A stretch of DNA of 13,615 nucleotides from JBBQSF01 sp038214085 (GTDB lineage Bacteria > Bacteroidota > Bacteroidia > Bacteroidales > CG2-30-32-10). Within the stretch, counting starts at the first letter, position 1, and each line of letters starts with the position of its first letter. The translations under genes were made by a program, and so were the position numbers. The stretch lies in assembly GCA_038214085.1 (NCBI GenBank), contig JBBQSF010000087.1, positions 1 to 13,615 of the forward strand, given 5' to 3'. The notes beneath the pieces are model-generated. The model was not told the origin of the DNA, searched no databases, and was given only the letters and a program-made list of their open reading frames with translations. Positions 6,999 to 13,615 of the stretch are shown here, piece after piece.

Positions 6999-7345
6999 AC
7001 TTTCAGGAGCTTGCTGTCAAATTGATATTCGAGATACGAATCATCGTTTTTTTTAGGTAAAGAAAAATTTGTACTCATATTTTTCTTAACAGAATCGAGT
7101 AATTCCTGATCTTTCGAATCAATTGAGTCCACAACATATTTTCCTTCAGCATCAATATGATAGGCAATTTTGAGAACACCTTCAATCATTTTATTACTTT
7201 CCTTTGACAAAATTTGAACTTTCTTTTCGATATAACAAGTGGAATCACAGCGTTTGCCATCACGAGTTCCATTAGCGAAAGAATGAGCAGAAAATGAAAT
7301 AAAAACGACTGATAAAATTAATTTGGCGAAGGACTGAGTCTTCAT
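6995..7345 (-). CDS. Small secreted protein, possible TonB-C-terminal-like fold, function unknown
   Basis: I do not recognise this 116-residue protein with certainty. It has a clear signal peptide (lysine near the N-terminus, hydrophobic LILSVVFISFSAHSFA, likely cleavage after A24), so it is periplasmic or secreted. The mature N-terminus carries a CxxxC pair (C33, C37). The later stretch GVLKIAYHIDAEGKYVVDSI, followed by LLDSVKKNMSTNFSLP, has the rhythm of the TonB C-terminal fold (strand, D-x-x-G-K turn, strand, helix, terminal strand), but it is short and lacks a membrane anchor or proline-rich linker, so this is only a resemblance. Its stop codon overlaps the mntH stop on the other strand. 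It lies 138 bp after the coiled-coil protein gene, and no exact TAnnTTTG element was found in that gap, so it may be read through from the polysaccharide export operon. Confidence 0.65.
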   Translation of the reverse strand: MKTQSFAKLILSVVFISFSAHSFANGTRDGKRCDSTCYIEKKVQILSKESNKMIEGVLKIAYHIDAEGKYVVDSIDSKDQELLDSVKKNMSTNFSLPKKNDDSYLEYQFDSKLLKV

Positions 7346-7483
7346 AATTTGATTTTTCTAAAATACACCATCACGAAATTAATAATATTATATGAATCCA
7401 CCAAAATAATATATTTTTTAATTCACCCATTAGCCCTTATAATTACAGAAGGTTTATTCGAAGTCAATTGGGCAATAATAGAA

Positions 7484-7927
7484 TTAATTTTTCGAAGTTG
7501 TCTCTTTTCGAAGTTTTAAATATTTTCTGTTTGAAAAGACATACAATATAAATAACAATACCGTAAGTGAAATCAATACACCTCCTGAAATATAAATAAT
7601 CATTGTGATGCGGGAATATTCAGAGATCTTTTTCGACAAATCATTGTTTTCAGTATTCAATGATTCTTTCTCAATCTGAAGGTTTTTAATTTTAGTTTTA
7701 ATAGCTGAATATGATTCAATTATCCTTGTATCAACAATAACTATTTTTTTCAGAATGTCAACTATAGCTTTATAGTCTTTAATAGTCAACTCTTTTCCCG
7801 GAATACTCAGTTGCTGATATTTTTCATTTAATGTAGTTCTTTGTTGCAAAAGGCTGTCGGCAGGTTGTGCAGGCAAGTTGACGTAGAAGCAAAAAAATGC
7901 TAAGAATACAATAATAGTTTTTTTCAT
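7484..7927 (-). CDS. Periplasmic coiled-coil protein with C-terminal membrane anchor, function unknown
   Basis: This is an unrecognised 147-residue protein with a readable layout. The signal peptide is MKKTIIVFLAFFCFYVNLPAQ, with cleavage near A20/Q21. A mostly helical stretch then runs from about 24 to 106, with heptad-like spacing in residues 77-102 (KTKIKNLQIEKESLNTEN onward). One transmembrane segment follows at about 108-131 (MIIYISGGVLISLTVLLFILYV), and a short basic tail (NRKYLKLRK) would face the cytoplasm. The product should thus be an inner-membrane protein with a helical periplasmic domain. It lies 80 bp after the Wzc-type kinase gene on the same strand, so it may act with the export complex. 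Equally it may only be a neighbour. No known domain was seen. Confidence 0.65.
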   Translation of the reverse strand: MKKTIIVFLAFFCFYVNLPAQPADSLLQQRTTLNEKYQQLSIPGKELTIKDYKAIVDILKKIVIVDTRIIESYSAIKTKIKNLQIEKESLNTENNDLSKKISEYSRITMIIYISGGVLISLTVLLFILYVFSNRKYLKLRKETTSKN

Positions 7928-7968
7928 TTCTTACTGGATTTAAATTCAAATTATAAAAAACACTCGCA

Positions 7969-7981
7969 GAAAATTATTTTC
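7969..7981. repeat. 13-bp near-palindrome between the kinase gene and the coiled-coil gene
   Basis: GAAAAT and ATTTTC are perfect 6-bp inverted arms around a single T. It could be an operator for the downstream coiled-coil gene. It has no T-run or G+C-rich stem, so it is a poor terminator candidate. The AT-rich composition makes a chance origin quite possible. Confidence 0.25.
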
Positions 7982-8007
7982 AGACTTCATAATGTAGAAT
8001 CTGCAAG

Positions 8008-10431
8008 TTAATCTTCGTAATAGCTTTCGTTATAGGTGTATGCGTACCTGTAACTGTTTGTATATCTTCCATATTTACCGTAGGTATTCTTTTTAAACAT
8101 TACATCATTTAACAAGAAGCATACATTTTTAAGACCAGTAGTTTTCACAATATCGTTAACATCTTTTACTACTTTTTTACTTGTGTAATTGAAACGGGTA
8201 ACGTAAATATTTATGTCTGCGTGCTTCATTAGGAATAGTGCATCCGTAACAATACCTAGAGGCGGAGTATCGATAATTATATAATCATATTTTTTTCTCA
8301 ACTCCACTAATAATTCCTTCATCTTTTCACCGCTCAGCAGTTCAGCCGGATTTGGAGGCAACGGACCAGCAGTAATGATATCAAGATTTTTTACATGCGT
8401 TTCGTTAACAATTTCTTCCAGATTGCATTTTCCAATTAAAAAAGAAGTGAGTCCTTTGTCGTTTGTCAGATTAAAATCTGCGAAAATTTTTGGTCGGCGA
8501 AGGTCGGCACCAATAAGAACCGTTTTCATATCGGAGATAGCAAACGAACAAGCCAGGTTTATTGAACAATAGGTTTTCCCCTCACCTCCTACAGTAGAAG
8601 TAAGAGCAATTATATTATTCCCTTTTGCGCTTACAAAATCCATGTTGGCTTTTGTCGACCGGATTGATTCAGAAACCATGGATCGTGGCCTGTCAATTAC
8701 CACCATAGAAGTTTCATATTTGCTATGGGCAATAGTGCCGATTATCGGAAGGCTTGTTTGCGATTCAATATCACTTTTTTCCTGAATAGTATCATTCATG
8801 TATTCGCGAAGCCGGATAATAAGGTAAGGCAGGAGTATTCCTATAATCAGGGCAATTAAATAAACCTGATTGTTTTTTGGATGTGTTTTTGCTGCAAGTT
8901 CAGCTGGATCAACCATAATATTATTTGACAGATTTGAAGCTTTAGAAATGGATGCTTCTGCTTTTTTCTCTAAAAGGAAACTGTAGGTTTCATCGTTTAA
9001 ATTAAACTTACGTTGTATGGTAAGCAAATCCCGCTCGGTTCCGGGTAATTTACTAATTGCTACTTCCGATTCCGAAATCCGTTTGTTTATATCCTTAAGA
9101 GAAATCTGGCACAATCCCAGTGAGTTTTTCACCTGTGTAATAAGTGCTTTCTTAGTAGCGGTAATATTGGCTTCAACATTTGTTAAATATGGATTGTTTT
9201 CCGTAGAACTGATTCCTAATTTATTTTTTTCAGAAGCCAGAGTCATAAGTTTTGTAACCAAGGTATTGATTGCTTCATCAGTAACTCCGATCAACGAAGG
9301 GCTGACAATATCATCGTATTCGCTGCTTGTGAGAAGATAATTTAAAATATATTCAAAATATTTTATTTCAATATTTATTTTGACTTTTTCGTTGTCCTGG
9401 GCTTCAATTTTCGCAACAATTGCTTCATATTCTGTTGAAAGATCTATCGTTTTGTTTGAAGTTCTGAAGTTTTCAAGGATGTCTTCCACTTCGTGCAAAG
9501 AATCAGTAATCTGCCCAAGTTGACTATCAATAAAATCAATGGTTTTTGTTGCTGTTAGGTTCTTATTTTCCAGATTAAGATTGATGTAATTTTCGGTTAA
9601 GGCGTTAAGGAATTTAATTGATTTTGATGGCAGACTCGAGCTTATTGTGATTTCAACAATAGATGCACCTTCATCAATTTTATTAGTTTCTATTGAATTT
9701 GCAAAGCTTTCACCAACCGACATGGGGTCGCTGAGAATAAAACTATAATTTCTGTTCAAGTCAACAACTTCATTAAAGTCAGAGTTTTTAACTAATTTGA
9801 ATGAAAATGACCCCGTAGTATATAATTCATTCATTTTAATATTTAAATCAACAGGGGTTGTTGTAACACCAGCTTTAGTTTTATTTGTATTATTTGAGAA
9901 ATAATATGGAACTGAGCCACCAAATTCATTAATTTTAATATTTGCCTTATCCAAGGAACTGAATGTAACATTCACAGGAGTGTTCAACAACTGAATATGC
10001 GATGTATCAATAATAACACTAAAAGGACATTCGTCAAAAATCTCAATTTTCCTGTTTAATTTATTGGTGTAAAAATAATAAGATATGAAAAAGTCCATAT
10101 CTCTTACGGTTTTTCTCGACAATGTTTTTGATTGGATAATACCAATTTCATTTTGCAAATTACTTTGTTGCTTAAAAACATCGAGTTCGCTAATAATGCT
10201 ATTACTTGCGTATTTTGATTTTGAATCATCCTTTATAAGAACTTTACAGCTTACTTTATAAATAGGTGTTGAGTATCTCAAATATAAAAAAGCAATAGTT
10301 AAACAAAGGAATAACGAAATAACAAACAACTTCCAGTAGCTTAAAATCTTAAAGAATTCAGCTTTGAAATCAAATGACTTCTCTATTTCATTTTCAGAAA
10401 AAAAATTATTTTCTATGTTCGGGTCCTTCAT
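8008..10431 (-). CDS. Wzc-type polysaccharide co-polymerase with fused BY-kinase (CpsD/CapB family tyrosine kinase)
   Basis: This is an inner-membrane chain-length regulator with a cytoplasmic tyrosine autokinase, controlling polymerisation and export of surface polysaccharide. The 807 residues read as follows. TM1 lies at about 32-52, and the Wzz domain follows it (IYKVSCKVLIKDD). A long periplasmic helical region spans about 290-500 and includes the GNVR-like LPGTERDLLTIQRKF (462-476). TM2 lies at about 521-541. The kinase domain has Walker A TVGGEGKTY (613-621), Walker A' VLIGADLRRP (638-647, D643) and Walker B YIIIDTPP (717-724, D721). The oligomer-contact motif is ESIRSTK (588-594), an EX2RX2K variant of the usual EX2RX2R. 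The C-terminus (783-805) is a tail with nine tyrosines, the autophosphorylation cluster. N- and C-terminal parts are fused, as in proteobacterial Wzc and most Bacteroidota. It lies 26 nt after the exporter gene, in the same operon. Confidence 0.95.
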   Translation of the reverse strand: MKDPNIENNFFSENEIEKSFDFKAEFFKILSYWKLFVISLFLCLTIAFLYLRYSTPIYKVSCKVLIKDDSKSKYASNSIISELDVFKQQSNLQNEIGIIQSKTLSRKTVRDMDFFISYYFYTNKLNRKIEIFDECPFSVIIDTSHIQLLNTPVNVTFSSLDKANIKINEFGGSVPYYFSNNTNKTKAGVTTTPVDLNIKMNELYTTGSFSFKLVKNSDFNEVVDLNRNYSFILSDPMSVGESFANSIETNKIDEGASIVEITISSSLPSKSIKFLNALTENYINLNLENKNLTATKTIDFIDSQLGQITDSLHEVEDILENFRTSNKTIDLSTEYEAIVAKIEAQDNEKVKINIEIKYFEYILNYLLTSSEYDDIVSPSLIGVTDEAINTLVTKLMTLASEKNKLGISSTENNPYLTNVEANITATKKALITQVKNSLGLCQISLKDINKRISESEVAISKLPGTERDLLTIQRKFNLNDETYSFLLEKKAEASISKASNLSNNIMVDPAELAAKTHPKNNQVYLIALIIGILLPYLIIRLREYMNDTIQEKSDIESQTSLPIIGTIAHSKYETSMVVIDRPRSMVSESIRSTKANMDFVSAKGNNIIALTSTVGGEGKTYCSINLACSFAISDMKTVLIGADLRRPKIFADFNLTNDKGLTSFLIGKCNLEEIVNETHVKNLDIITAGPLPPNPAELLSGEKMKELLVELRKKYDYIIIDTPPLGIVTDALFLMKHADINIYVTRFNYTSKKVVKDVNDIVKTTGLKNVCFLLNDVMFKKNTYGKYGRYTNSYRYAYTYNESYYED

Positions 10432-10457
10432 TCAATTATTTATTTGAAATGCAAAAA

Positions 10458-11225
10458 TTATTTGCTTAAAAAGTTAATTATCAATATAAGGGTTGTAACT
10501 GAGGATAAAACAGTAGCAAATGGAAAAGGATTGGTGCCAAACAACTTTGATTTATTTGGTTTGACATAAATAATATCATTGGGCAATAAATAAAAATATT
10601 CCGAAAGCAACATATTTTTATCCGTAAGATCAATATTTATTATTTTTTCAGGATTATTCTGTCTTACAAGAACCACTTGCTTTCTATTGCCATTGATTGT
10701 TAAATCGCCTGCCATACCTATTGCCTGAAGAATATTGATTTTTGTTTTATATACATTGTAACTTCCGGGTTGATTTACTTCGCCCAACAAAGTAATGTTA
10801 AAATTTAATAGCCTAACAACTACTAAAGAATTCTTTAAATAGAAATTAACCTTTTTCTGTATGGCTTTTTGGCATTCATCAATAGACAATCCAACTACAG
10901 AAACTTGACCAATAAGCGGCATTTCAATAAAACCAGAATCGCTGACATTATATCCATTTAAGTATGCCTCCTGTTCACTGGAAACGTTATTTGTTTCTTG
11001 ATTAGAATTCAAAGATAAAGGAGATTCCTGATCTATCGCAACCGTTTTTATGTATAAATAATCATTTGGTTTTATTTTATAATTGAATGTAATATTTGTA
11101 TCAAGGAGCTTTCCGTTTAAGTCTCCTTTGTCCTGTAAGTATATATAATTCTTCTGTGAAGTACAGGAAAAAAGAACAAATAAAATCAGACAGCAGAAAA
11201 TTACTTTATTGATTTTTAGTACCAT
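10458..11225 (-). CDS. Polysaccharide export lipoprotein (Wza/outer-membrane polysaccharide exporter type)
   Basis: This is an outer-envelope export channel component for capsule or exopolysaccharide. It has 255 residues. A lipoprotein signal peptide ends in VLFSC with the lipidated cysteine at C21. The polysaccharide-export domain (Poly_export) begins at about 47 (YKIKPNDYLYIK) and runs through SGFIEMPLIGQVSVVGLSID (97-116) to the helix ending near 130. A SLBB domain follows at about 144-190 (LLGEVNQPGSYNVY, then ILQAIGMAGDLTINGN). Near the end NDIIYVKP is typical of the family, and a final hydrophobic segment (about 235-253) is the membrane-spanning helix seen in Bacteroidota homologues. 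It is first in the operon with the Wzc-type kinase and divergent from the Wzi-family gene. A candidate -7 element lies at 11347-11354. Confidence 0.94.
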   Translation of the reverse strand: MVLKINKVIFCCLILFVLFSCTSQKNYIYLQDKGDLNGKLLDTNITFNYKIKPNDYLYIKTVAIDQESPLSLNSNQETNNVSSEQEAYLNGYNVSDSGFIEMPLIGQVSVVGLSIDECQKAIQKKVNFYLKNSLVVVRLLNFNITLLGEVNQPGSYNVYKTKINILQAIGMAGDLTINGNRKQVVLVRQNNPEKIINIDLTDKNMLLSEYFYLLPNDIIYVKPNKSKLFGTNPFPFATVLSSVTTLILIINFLSK

Positions 11226-11288
11226 AAATAAAAAATATTAAATCAATGCTTTAAATAAAATATCACTTTCAAGTGCAATAAAAAATCG

Positions 11289-11304
11289 ACAATATTTATA
11301 TTGT
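11289..11304. repeat. 16-bp inverted repeat between the exporter and Wzi-family genes
   Basis: ACAATA and TATTGT are perfect 6-bp arms around TTTA. The repeat lies in the presumed 5' leader of the exporter gene, about 43 bp downstream of its candidate -7 element, in the 250-bp divergent region. It has the form of a small dimeric-regulator site or an RNA hairpin, but AT-rich DNA often shows such palindromes. Confidence 0.35.
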
Positions 11305-11346
11305 TTGAAAAAAAATTACTTTCCAATACTTTAATATAAAGCTATG

Positions 11347-11354
11347 CAAAATTA
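11347..11354 (-). promoter_or_regulatory. Candidate -7 element of the polysaccharide export operon
   Basis: On the minus strand the bases are TAATTTTG, a TAnnTTTG match. It implies a leader of roughly 115 nt before the exporter ATG at 11225. It is the only exact match on this strand in the 250-bp divergent region. No -33 TTG is seen at the normal distance. Confidence 0.4.
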
Positions 11355-11449
11355 AAATATTTACTGATATAATTCTTTAGAAATTTCCAAATAAGGAATT
11401 GAGCGAATGAATAATGGAAAGCGATAAAGCATATTGGAAATAGAAACCC

Positions 11450-11457
11450 TATATTTG
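11450..11457 (+). promoter_or_regulatory. Candidate -7 element of the Wzi-family gene, which decides its start codon
   Basis: TATATTTG matches TAnnTTTG. Transcription from it would start near 11463, so an in-frame ATG at 11434 lies upstream of the transcript and cannot be the start. The ATGs at 11467 and 11476 remain. The second gives the cleaner signal peptide (MKKNILFLFL). Confidence 0.5.
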
Positions 11458-11475
11458 CAGAAAAATATGGCATTA

Positions 11476-13125
11476 ATGAAAAAAAATATCCTTTTTTTAT
11501 TTTTGGTTTTCTTACTTTTTCAAAAGACTTTTTCACAGGAAGTTTATCAAAATATCAGCAACACCAGTATATACCAGTTTATTGACGAACTTGCCAATGA
11601 TAATATTATCGAAATAAATTCGGTTATTAAACCTTATTCACGAAAATTTATTGCTACTAAATTAGCCGAAGCTTCTATAAAAAAAGCTCAATTAAGTAAG
11701 GTACAACAGGAAGAACTTTCTTTTTATTTATTGGATTATGGAAAAGAAATCCATGGTTTTGAAACAACCGATTTTATTGGAAAAAATTTGATTTCGAAAA
11801 ACAAAACGCCTTTCAAAAAGCGTATTGATTTATTTTATTATAAGGATTCGCTGTTTACGTTCACTGTTAACCCGATATTCGGAGTAAGTTATTATTCGAA
11901 TGATAAAGGCACGAATTATCACCGATGGAATGGCGCTGAAGCCACTGCAACTATTGGAAAGCATTGGGGTTTTTATTCAAGCCTGAGAGACAATTACGAG
12001 TCAGAATTATTTAACAAAAAAGATTACTTAACTCAGGAAACCGGTGGAAGTATTAAATTTAACAATACAGATGGTGGCGATTACGAAGAAATGAAAGGCG
12101 GAATAACTTATTCCTGGAATTGGGGAAGTGTTGGCATTTTAAAAGACAATATAACTTGGGGAAATAATTATAACGGAGCAAATATCATTTCTAACCGTGC
12201 GCCTTCGTTTCCAATGATTACTTTTCATGCGAAACCCGCAAAATGGTTCGAATTTAATTACATCCACGGCTGGCTTGTATCAAATGTTGTAGATAGTCTG
12301 CAAAGTTATAGTTATGCCTATGGGAACAGAATTATTTATCATCAGAAATATTTGGCTGCAAACATGTTCACCCTCACCCCTTTTAAACGATTGAATATTT
12401 CATTGGGAAATTCTGTTGTATATAGCGACATTGGCATTCAGCCCGGATTTCTGATACCTGTGATGTTTTTTAAAGCTGTGGATCATAGTCAGAACGGAAT
12501 GAATAACTATGCTGGGCAAAATGCACAAATGTTTTTTGATATTTCTTCACGGCAAATCAAACATCTGAATTTGTATTCCTCCGTATTTGTAGATGAAATA
12601 AACATCAGCAATATGTGGGATAAGCAAGAGCAGTCGAATTTTATCAGTTTTAAGGTTGGTGTTGCAATTTCAGATCTTTATTTTAAAAATTTTACAATAA
12701 TTTCTGAATATACAAGAACAAACCCTATTGTATATAAACATTTTATTCCGACTACAACTTATGAGTCGAATCAATACACTTTAGGAAATTATTTGAAAGA
12801 TAATGCCGATGAATGGCACTTTGCTCTACGCTACAAACCTATTTGCGGATTGCATTTTGAGATATCATACGAAGAAGCAAGGAAGGGACCCGATTATTCA
12901 TATACCGGTGTTTCTCATAGCGGGCTGGGATTGCCTTTTATGGATGAGGTTATGTGGAGTAAAAAAAATATTTCGGTTAATGCGAGTTATGAATTGTTTA
13001 ATGACATTTTTCTCGTTGCCGGATTTTCCAACTCGTTTATAAAAGATCCACTGAAATTATATACTCCTGAATATTTCAGAGGGAATACGAATACGTTGAA
13101 TTTGGGAATGAATTGGGGGTTTTAA
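11476..13125 (+). CDS. Capsule assembly Wzi-family outer-membrane protein
   Basis: This belongs to the Wzi family of outer-membrane beta-barrels, which attach or organise capsule at the cell surface (Pfam Caps_assemb_Wzi). From the ATG at 11476 it has 549 residues. A longer frame opens at 11434, but the candidate promoter lies inside it; 11467 is the other plausible start. A signal peptide covers residues 1-20 (NILFLFLVFLLFQKTFS), with cleavage before Q21. A helical N-terminal region with IKPYSRKFIATKLAEA (51-66) is characteristic of Bacteroidota members. From about residue 95 onward the protein is a run of aromatic-rich strands with G/N/D turns (for example GGITYSWNWGSVGILKDNITW, here cut short), ending in the strand NTLNLGMNWGF. 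It is transcribed divergently from the Wza/Wzc-type operon, which supports a joint role in polysaccharide surface display. Confidence 0.87.
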   Translation: MKKNILFLFLVFLLFQKTFSQEVYQNISNTSIYQFIDELANDNIIEINSVIKPYSRKFIATKLAEASIKKAQLSKVQQEELSFYLLDYGKEIHGFETTDFIGKNLISKNKTPFKKRIDLFYYKDSLFTFTVNPIFGVSYYSNDKGTNYHRWNGAEATATIGKHWGFYSSLRDNYESELFNKKDYLTQETGGSIKFNNTDGGDYEEMKGGITYSWNWGSVGILKDNITWGNNYNGANIISNRAPSFPMITFHAKPAKWFEFNYIHGWLVSNVVDSLQSYSYAYGNRIIYHQKYLAANMFTLTPFKRLNISLGNSVVYSDIGIQPGFLIPVMFFKAVDHSQNGMNNYAGQNAQMFFDISSRQIKHLNLYSSVFVDEINISNMWDKQEQSNFISFKVGVAISDLYFKNFTIISEYTRTNPIVYKHFIPTTTYESNQYTLGNYLKDNADEWHFALRYKPICGLHFEISYEEARKGPDYSYTGVSHSGLGLPFMDEVMWSKKNISVNASYELFNDIFLVAGFSNSFIKDPLKLYTPEYFRGNTNTLNLGMNWGF

Positions 13126-13140
13126 TTTAGGAAGGTTTCT

Positions 13141-13182
13141 GGCTATTGGCTATTGGCTGTTGGCTATTGGCTAGTGGCTTGT
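13141..13182 (+). repeat. Heptanucleotide tandem repeat (GGCTATT type), six units
   Basis: Six 7-bp units stand in a row: GGCTATT, GGCTATT, GGCTGTT, GGCTATT, GGCTAGT, GGCTTGT. The first four are nearly perfect and the last two are decayed. The array is in the 72-bp gap between the convergent Wzi-family and KilA-N-type genes, in neither reading frame. It is G/C-richer than its surroundings. It is a simple-sequence array with likely copy-number variation; no terminator function is evident. Confidence 0.85.
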
Positions 13183-13197
13183 GAAATTCAAAGATAT

Positions 13198-13615
13198 TTA
13201 TTTCAAAAGTTTCCTATTATCAACTTCTTCAAGAATTTTCATTTGTTGAATGGCAATTTGATTTAATTTAGGCATGCGAACTTTTTGAGGTAAACCATCA
13301 TTTATGAAAAAAGAATTCAGGTTTTCCATATTGGATAAGCAAATCAACTCATTTATGGAAGCATAATCACGGATATTCCCTTTCAAATCAGGATTTGCAT
13401 CTCTCCATTGTTTTGCCGTAATCCCAAATAAAGCCATGTTCAGGACATCTGCTTCATTGGCATAAATTATAGAAATTTGCTCTACAGTTAGTTTTTTAGG
13501 GATAATGTTTTGTTTGATTGCATTGGTGTGTATGTGATAATTTATTTTGGATAATTCGCGTTTGGCCGTCCAACCTATTAACTGCTGTTCTTGCTCTTTG
13601 AGACGCTGAAATTCT
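13198..13615 (-). CDS. KilA-N-type protein, C-terminal part (5' end cut by window edge)
   Basis: The minus frame is open from the right edge (13615) to TAA at 13198-13200, giving 138 residues of a longer protein. The internal ATG at 13437 is not the true start, since homology-like sequence continues upstream through KRELSKINYHIHTNAIKQNI and ANEADVLN. The segments ALFGITAKQWRD, KGNIRDYASINELICLSN and KLNQIAIQQMKIL match from memory the conserved C-terminal module of Bacteroidota proteins that carry an N-terminal KilA-N DNA-binding domain. That KilA-N domain itself lies outside the window, so the name rests on the C-terminal part only. Such proteins are found in phages and in chromosomes, often near accessory regions. 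It is convergent with the Wzi-family gene. Confidence 0.75.
   Translation of the reverse strand, partial: EFQRLKEQEQQLIGWTAKRELSKINYHIHTNAIKQNIIPKKLTVEQISIIYANEADVLNMALFGITAKQWRDANPDLKGNIRDYASINELICLSNMENLNSFFINDGLPQKVRMPKLNQIAIQQMKILEEVDNRKLLK

Larger units (their letters stand above)
11226..11475. other. 250-bp divergent regulatory region between the exporter and Wzi-family genes
   Basis: The region is very AT-rich and contains no convincing gene. It holds one candidate -7 element for each direction (11347-11354 minus, 11450-11457 plus) and one 16-bp inverted repeat (11289-11304). I see no UpxY/NusG-like leader gene, invertible-promoter repeat pair or riboswitch-like structure here. Confidence 0.6.

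Noticed and set aside
7346..7483. Small RNA or terminator between the two small minus-strand genes
   Set aside because: No G+C-rich stem followed by a T-run was found, and no exact promoter element is present. The repeated TTCGAAGT words near here fall partly in the coding end of the upstream gene.
11434..11475. Longer N-terminus of the Wzi-family protein from the ATG at 11434
   Set aside because: The extra residues precede a clean signal peptide and would span the candidate -7 element at 11450-11457, so the transcript probably begins after 11434.
11342..11536. Minus-strand 64-residue open frame across the exporter/Wzi divergent region
   Set aside because: It overlaps the start and signal peptide of the Wzi-family gene, covers both candidate promoters, and shows no recognisable protein features.
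13198..13437. A separate 79-residue gene starting at the ATG at 13437
   Set aside because: The frame stays open to the right edge and the upstream residues (for example ANEADVLN directly before the ATG) belong to the same conserved module, so this is an internal methionine.
1..13615. Defence system, CRISPR array, integrase or transposon
   Set aside because: No repeat-spacer pattern, transposase or integrase motif, terminal inverted repeats with target duplication, or known defence genes were seen on either strand.

Overview
The window looks like chromosomal DNA of an AT-rich member of the Bacteroidota. Several signs agree on this. Gene starts are preceded by TAnnTTTG-type -7 elements rather than TATAAT boxes. 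The protein set is also typical of the phylum: a lipoprotein Wza-type exporter with a C-terminal membrane segment, a BY-kinase with a tyrosine-rich tail, a Wzi-family barrel, an alginate-export-type barrel, and a KilA-N-type protein with a conserved C-terminal module. I see no rRNA, tRNA, CRISPR array, insertion sequence or attachment site. Nothing marks a clear mobile element, although the right edge holds part of a KilA-N-type gene.

Layout. Positions 1-3742 are a tight minus-strand run: a signal-less beta-lactamase-fold serine hydrolase, then bioA (biotin synthesis), then rarA (AAA+ ATPase at stalled replication forks, cut by the left edge). The gaps are 25 nt and 1 nt. A 148-bp divergent region (3743-3890) carries a promoter on each strand and two exact copies of a 14-bp word. 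Positions 3891-6998 are plus-strand: an Rrf2-family regulator without the usual Fe-S cysteines, an outer-membrane alginate-export-like porin, and an Nramp-family divalent metal importer (mntH). Each of the three has its own candidate -7 element. The mntH stop codon overlaps the stop of a small secreted protein gene on the opposite strand.

Positions 6995-11225 are minus-strand. Read in transcription order they encode a Wza-type polysaccharide export lipoprotein, a Wzc-type chain-length regulator/tyrosine kinase, a small periplasmic coiled-coil protein with one membrane anchor, and a small secreted protein of unknown function. A Wzi-family capsule assembly barrel (11476-13125) is transcribed divergently from the exporter across a 250-bp region. 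Together, exporter, kinase and Wzi form an outer-envelope polysaccharide export and attachment set. No glycosyltransferase, flippase or polymerase gene is in the window. A heptanucleotide tandem repeat (GGCTATT-type) follows the Wzi gene, and then the 3' part of the KilA-N-type gene enters from the right edge on the minus strand.

Most of the window is ordinary Bacteroidota housekeeping and envelope content. I found no convincing new system. The points most worth a second look are the Rrf2/porin/Nramp cluster with its repeated promoter word, the Nramp TM3 aspartate-to-serine change, the serine hydrolase upstream of bioA, and the uncharacterised coiled-coil protein behind the Wzc kinase.
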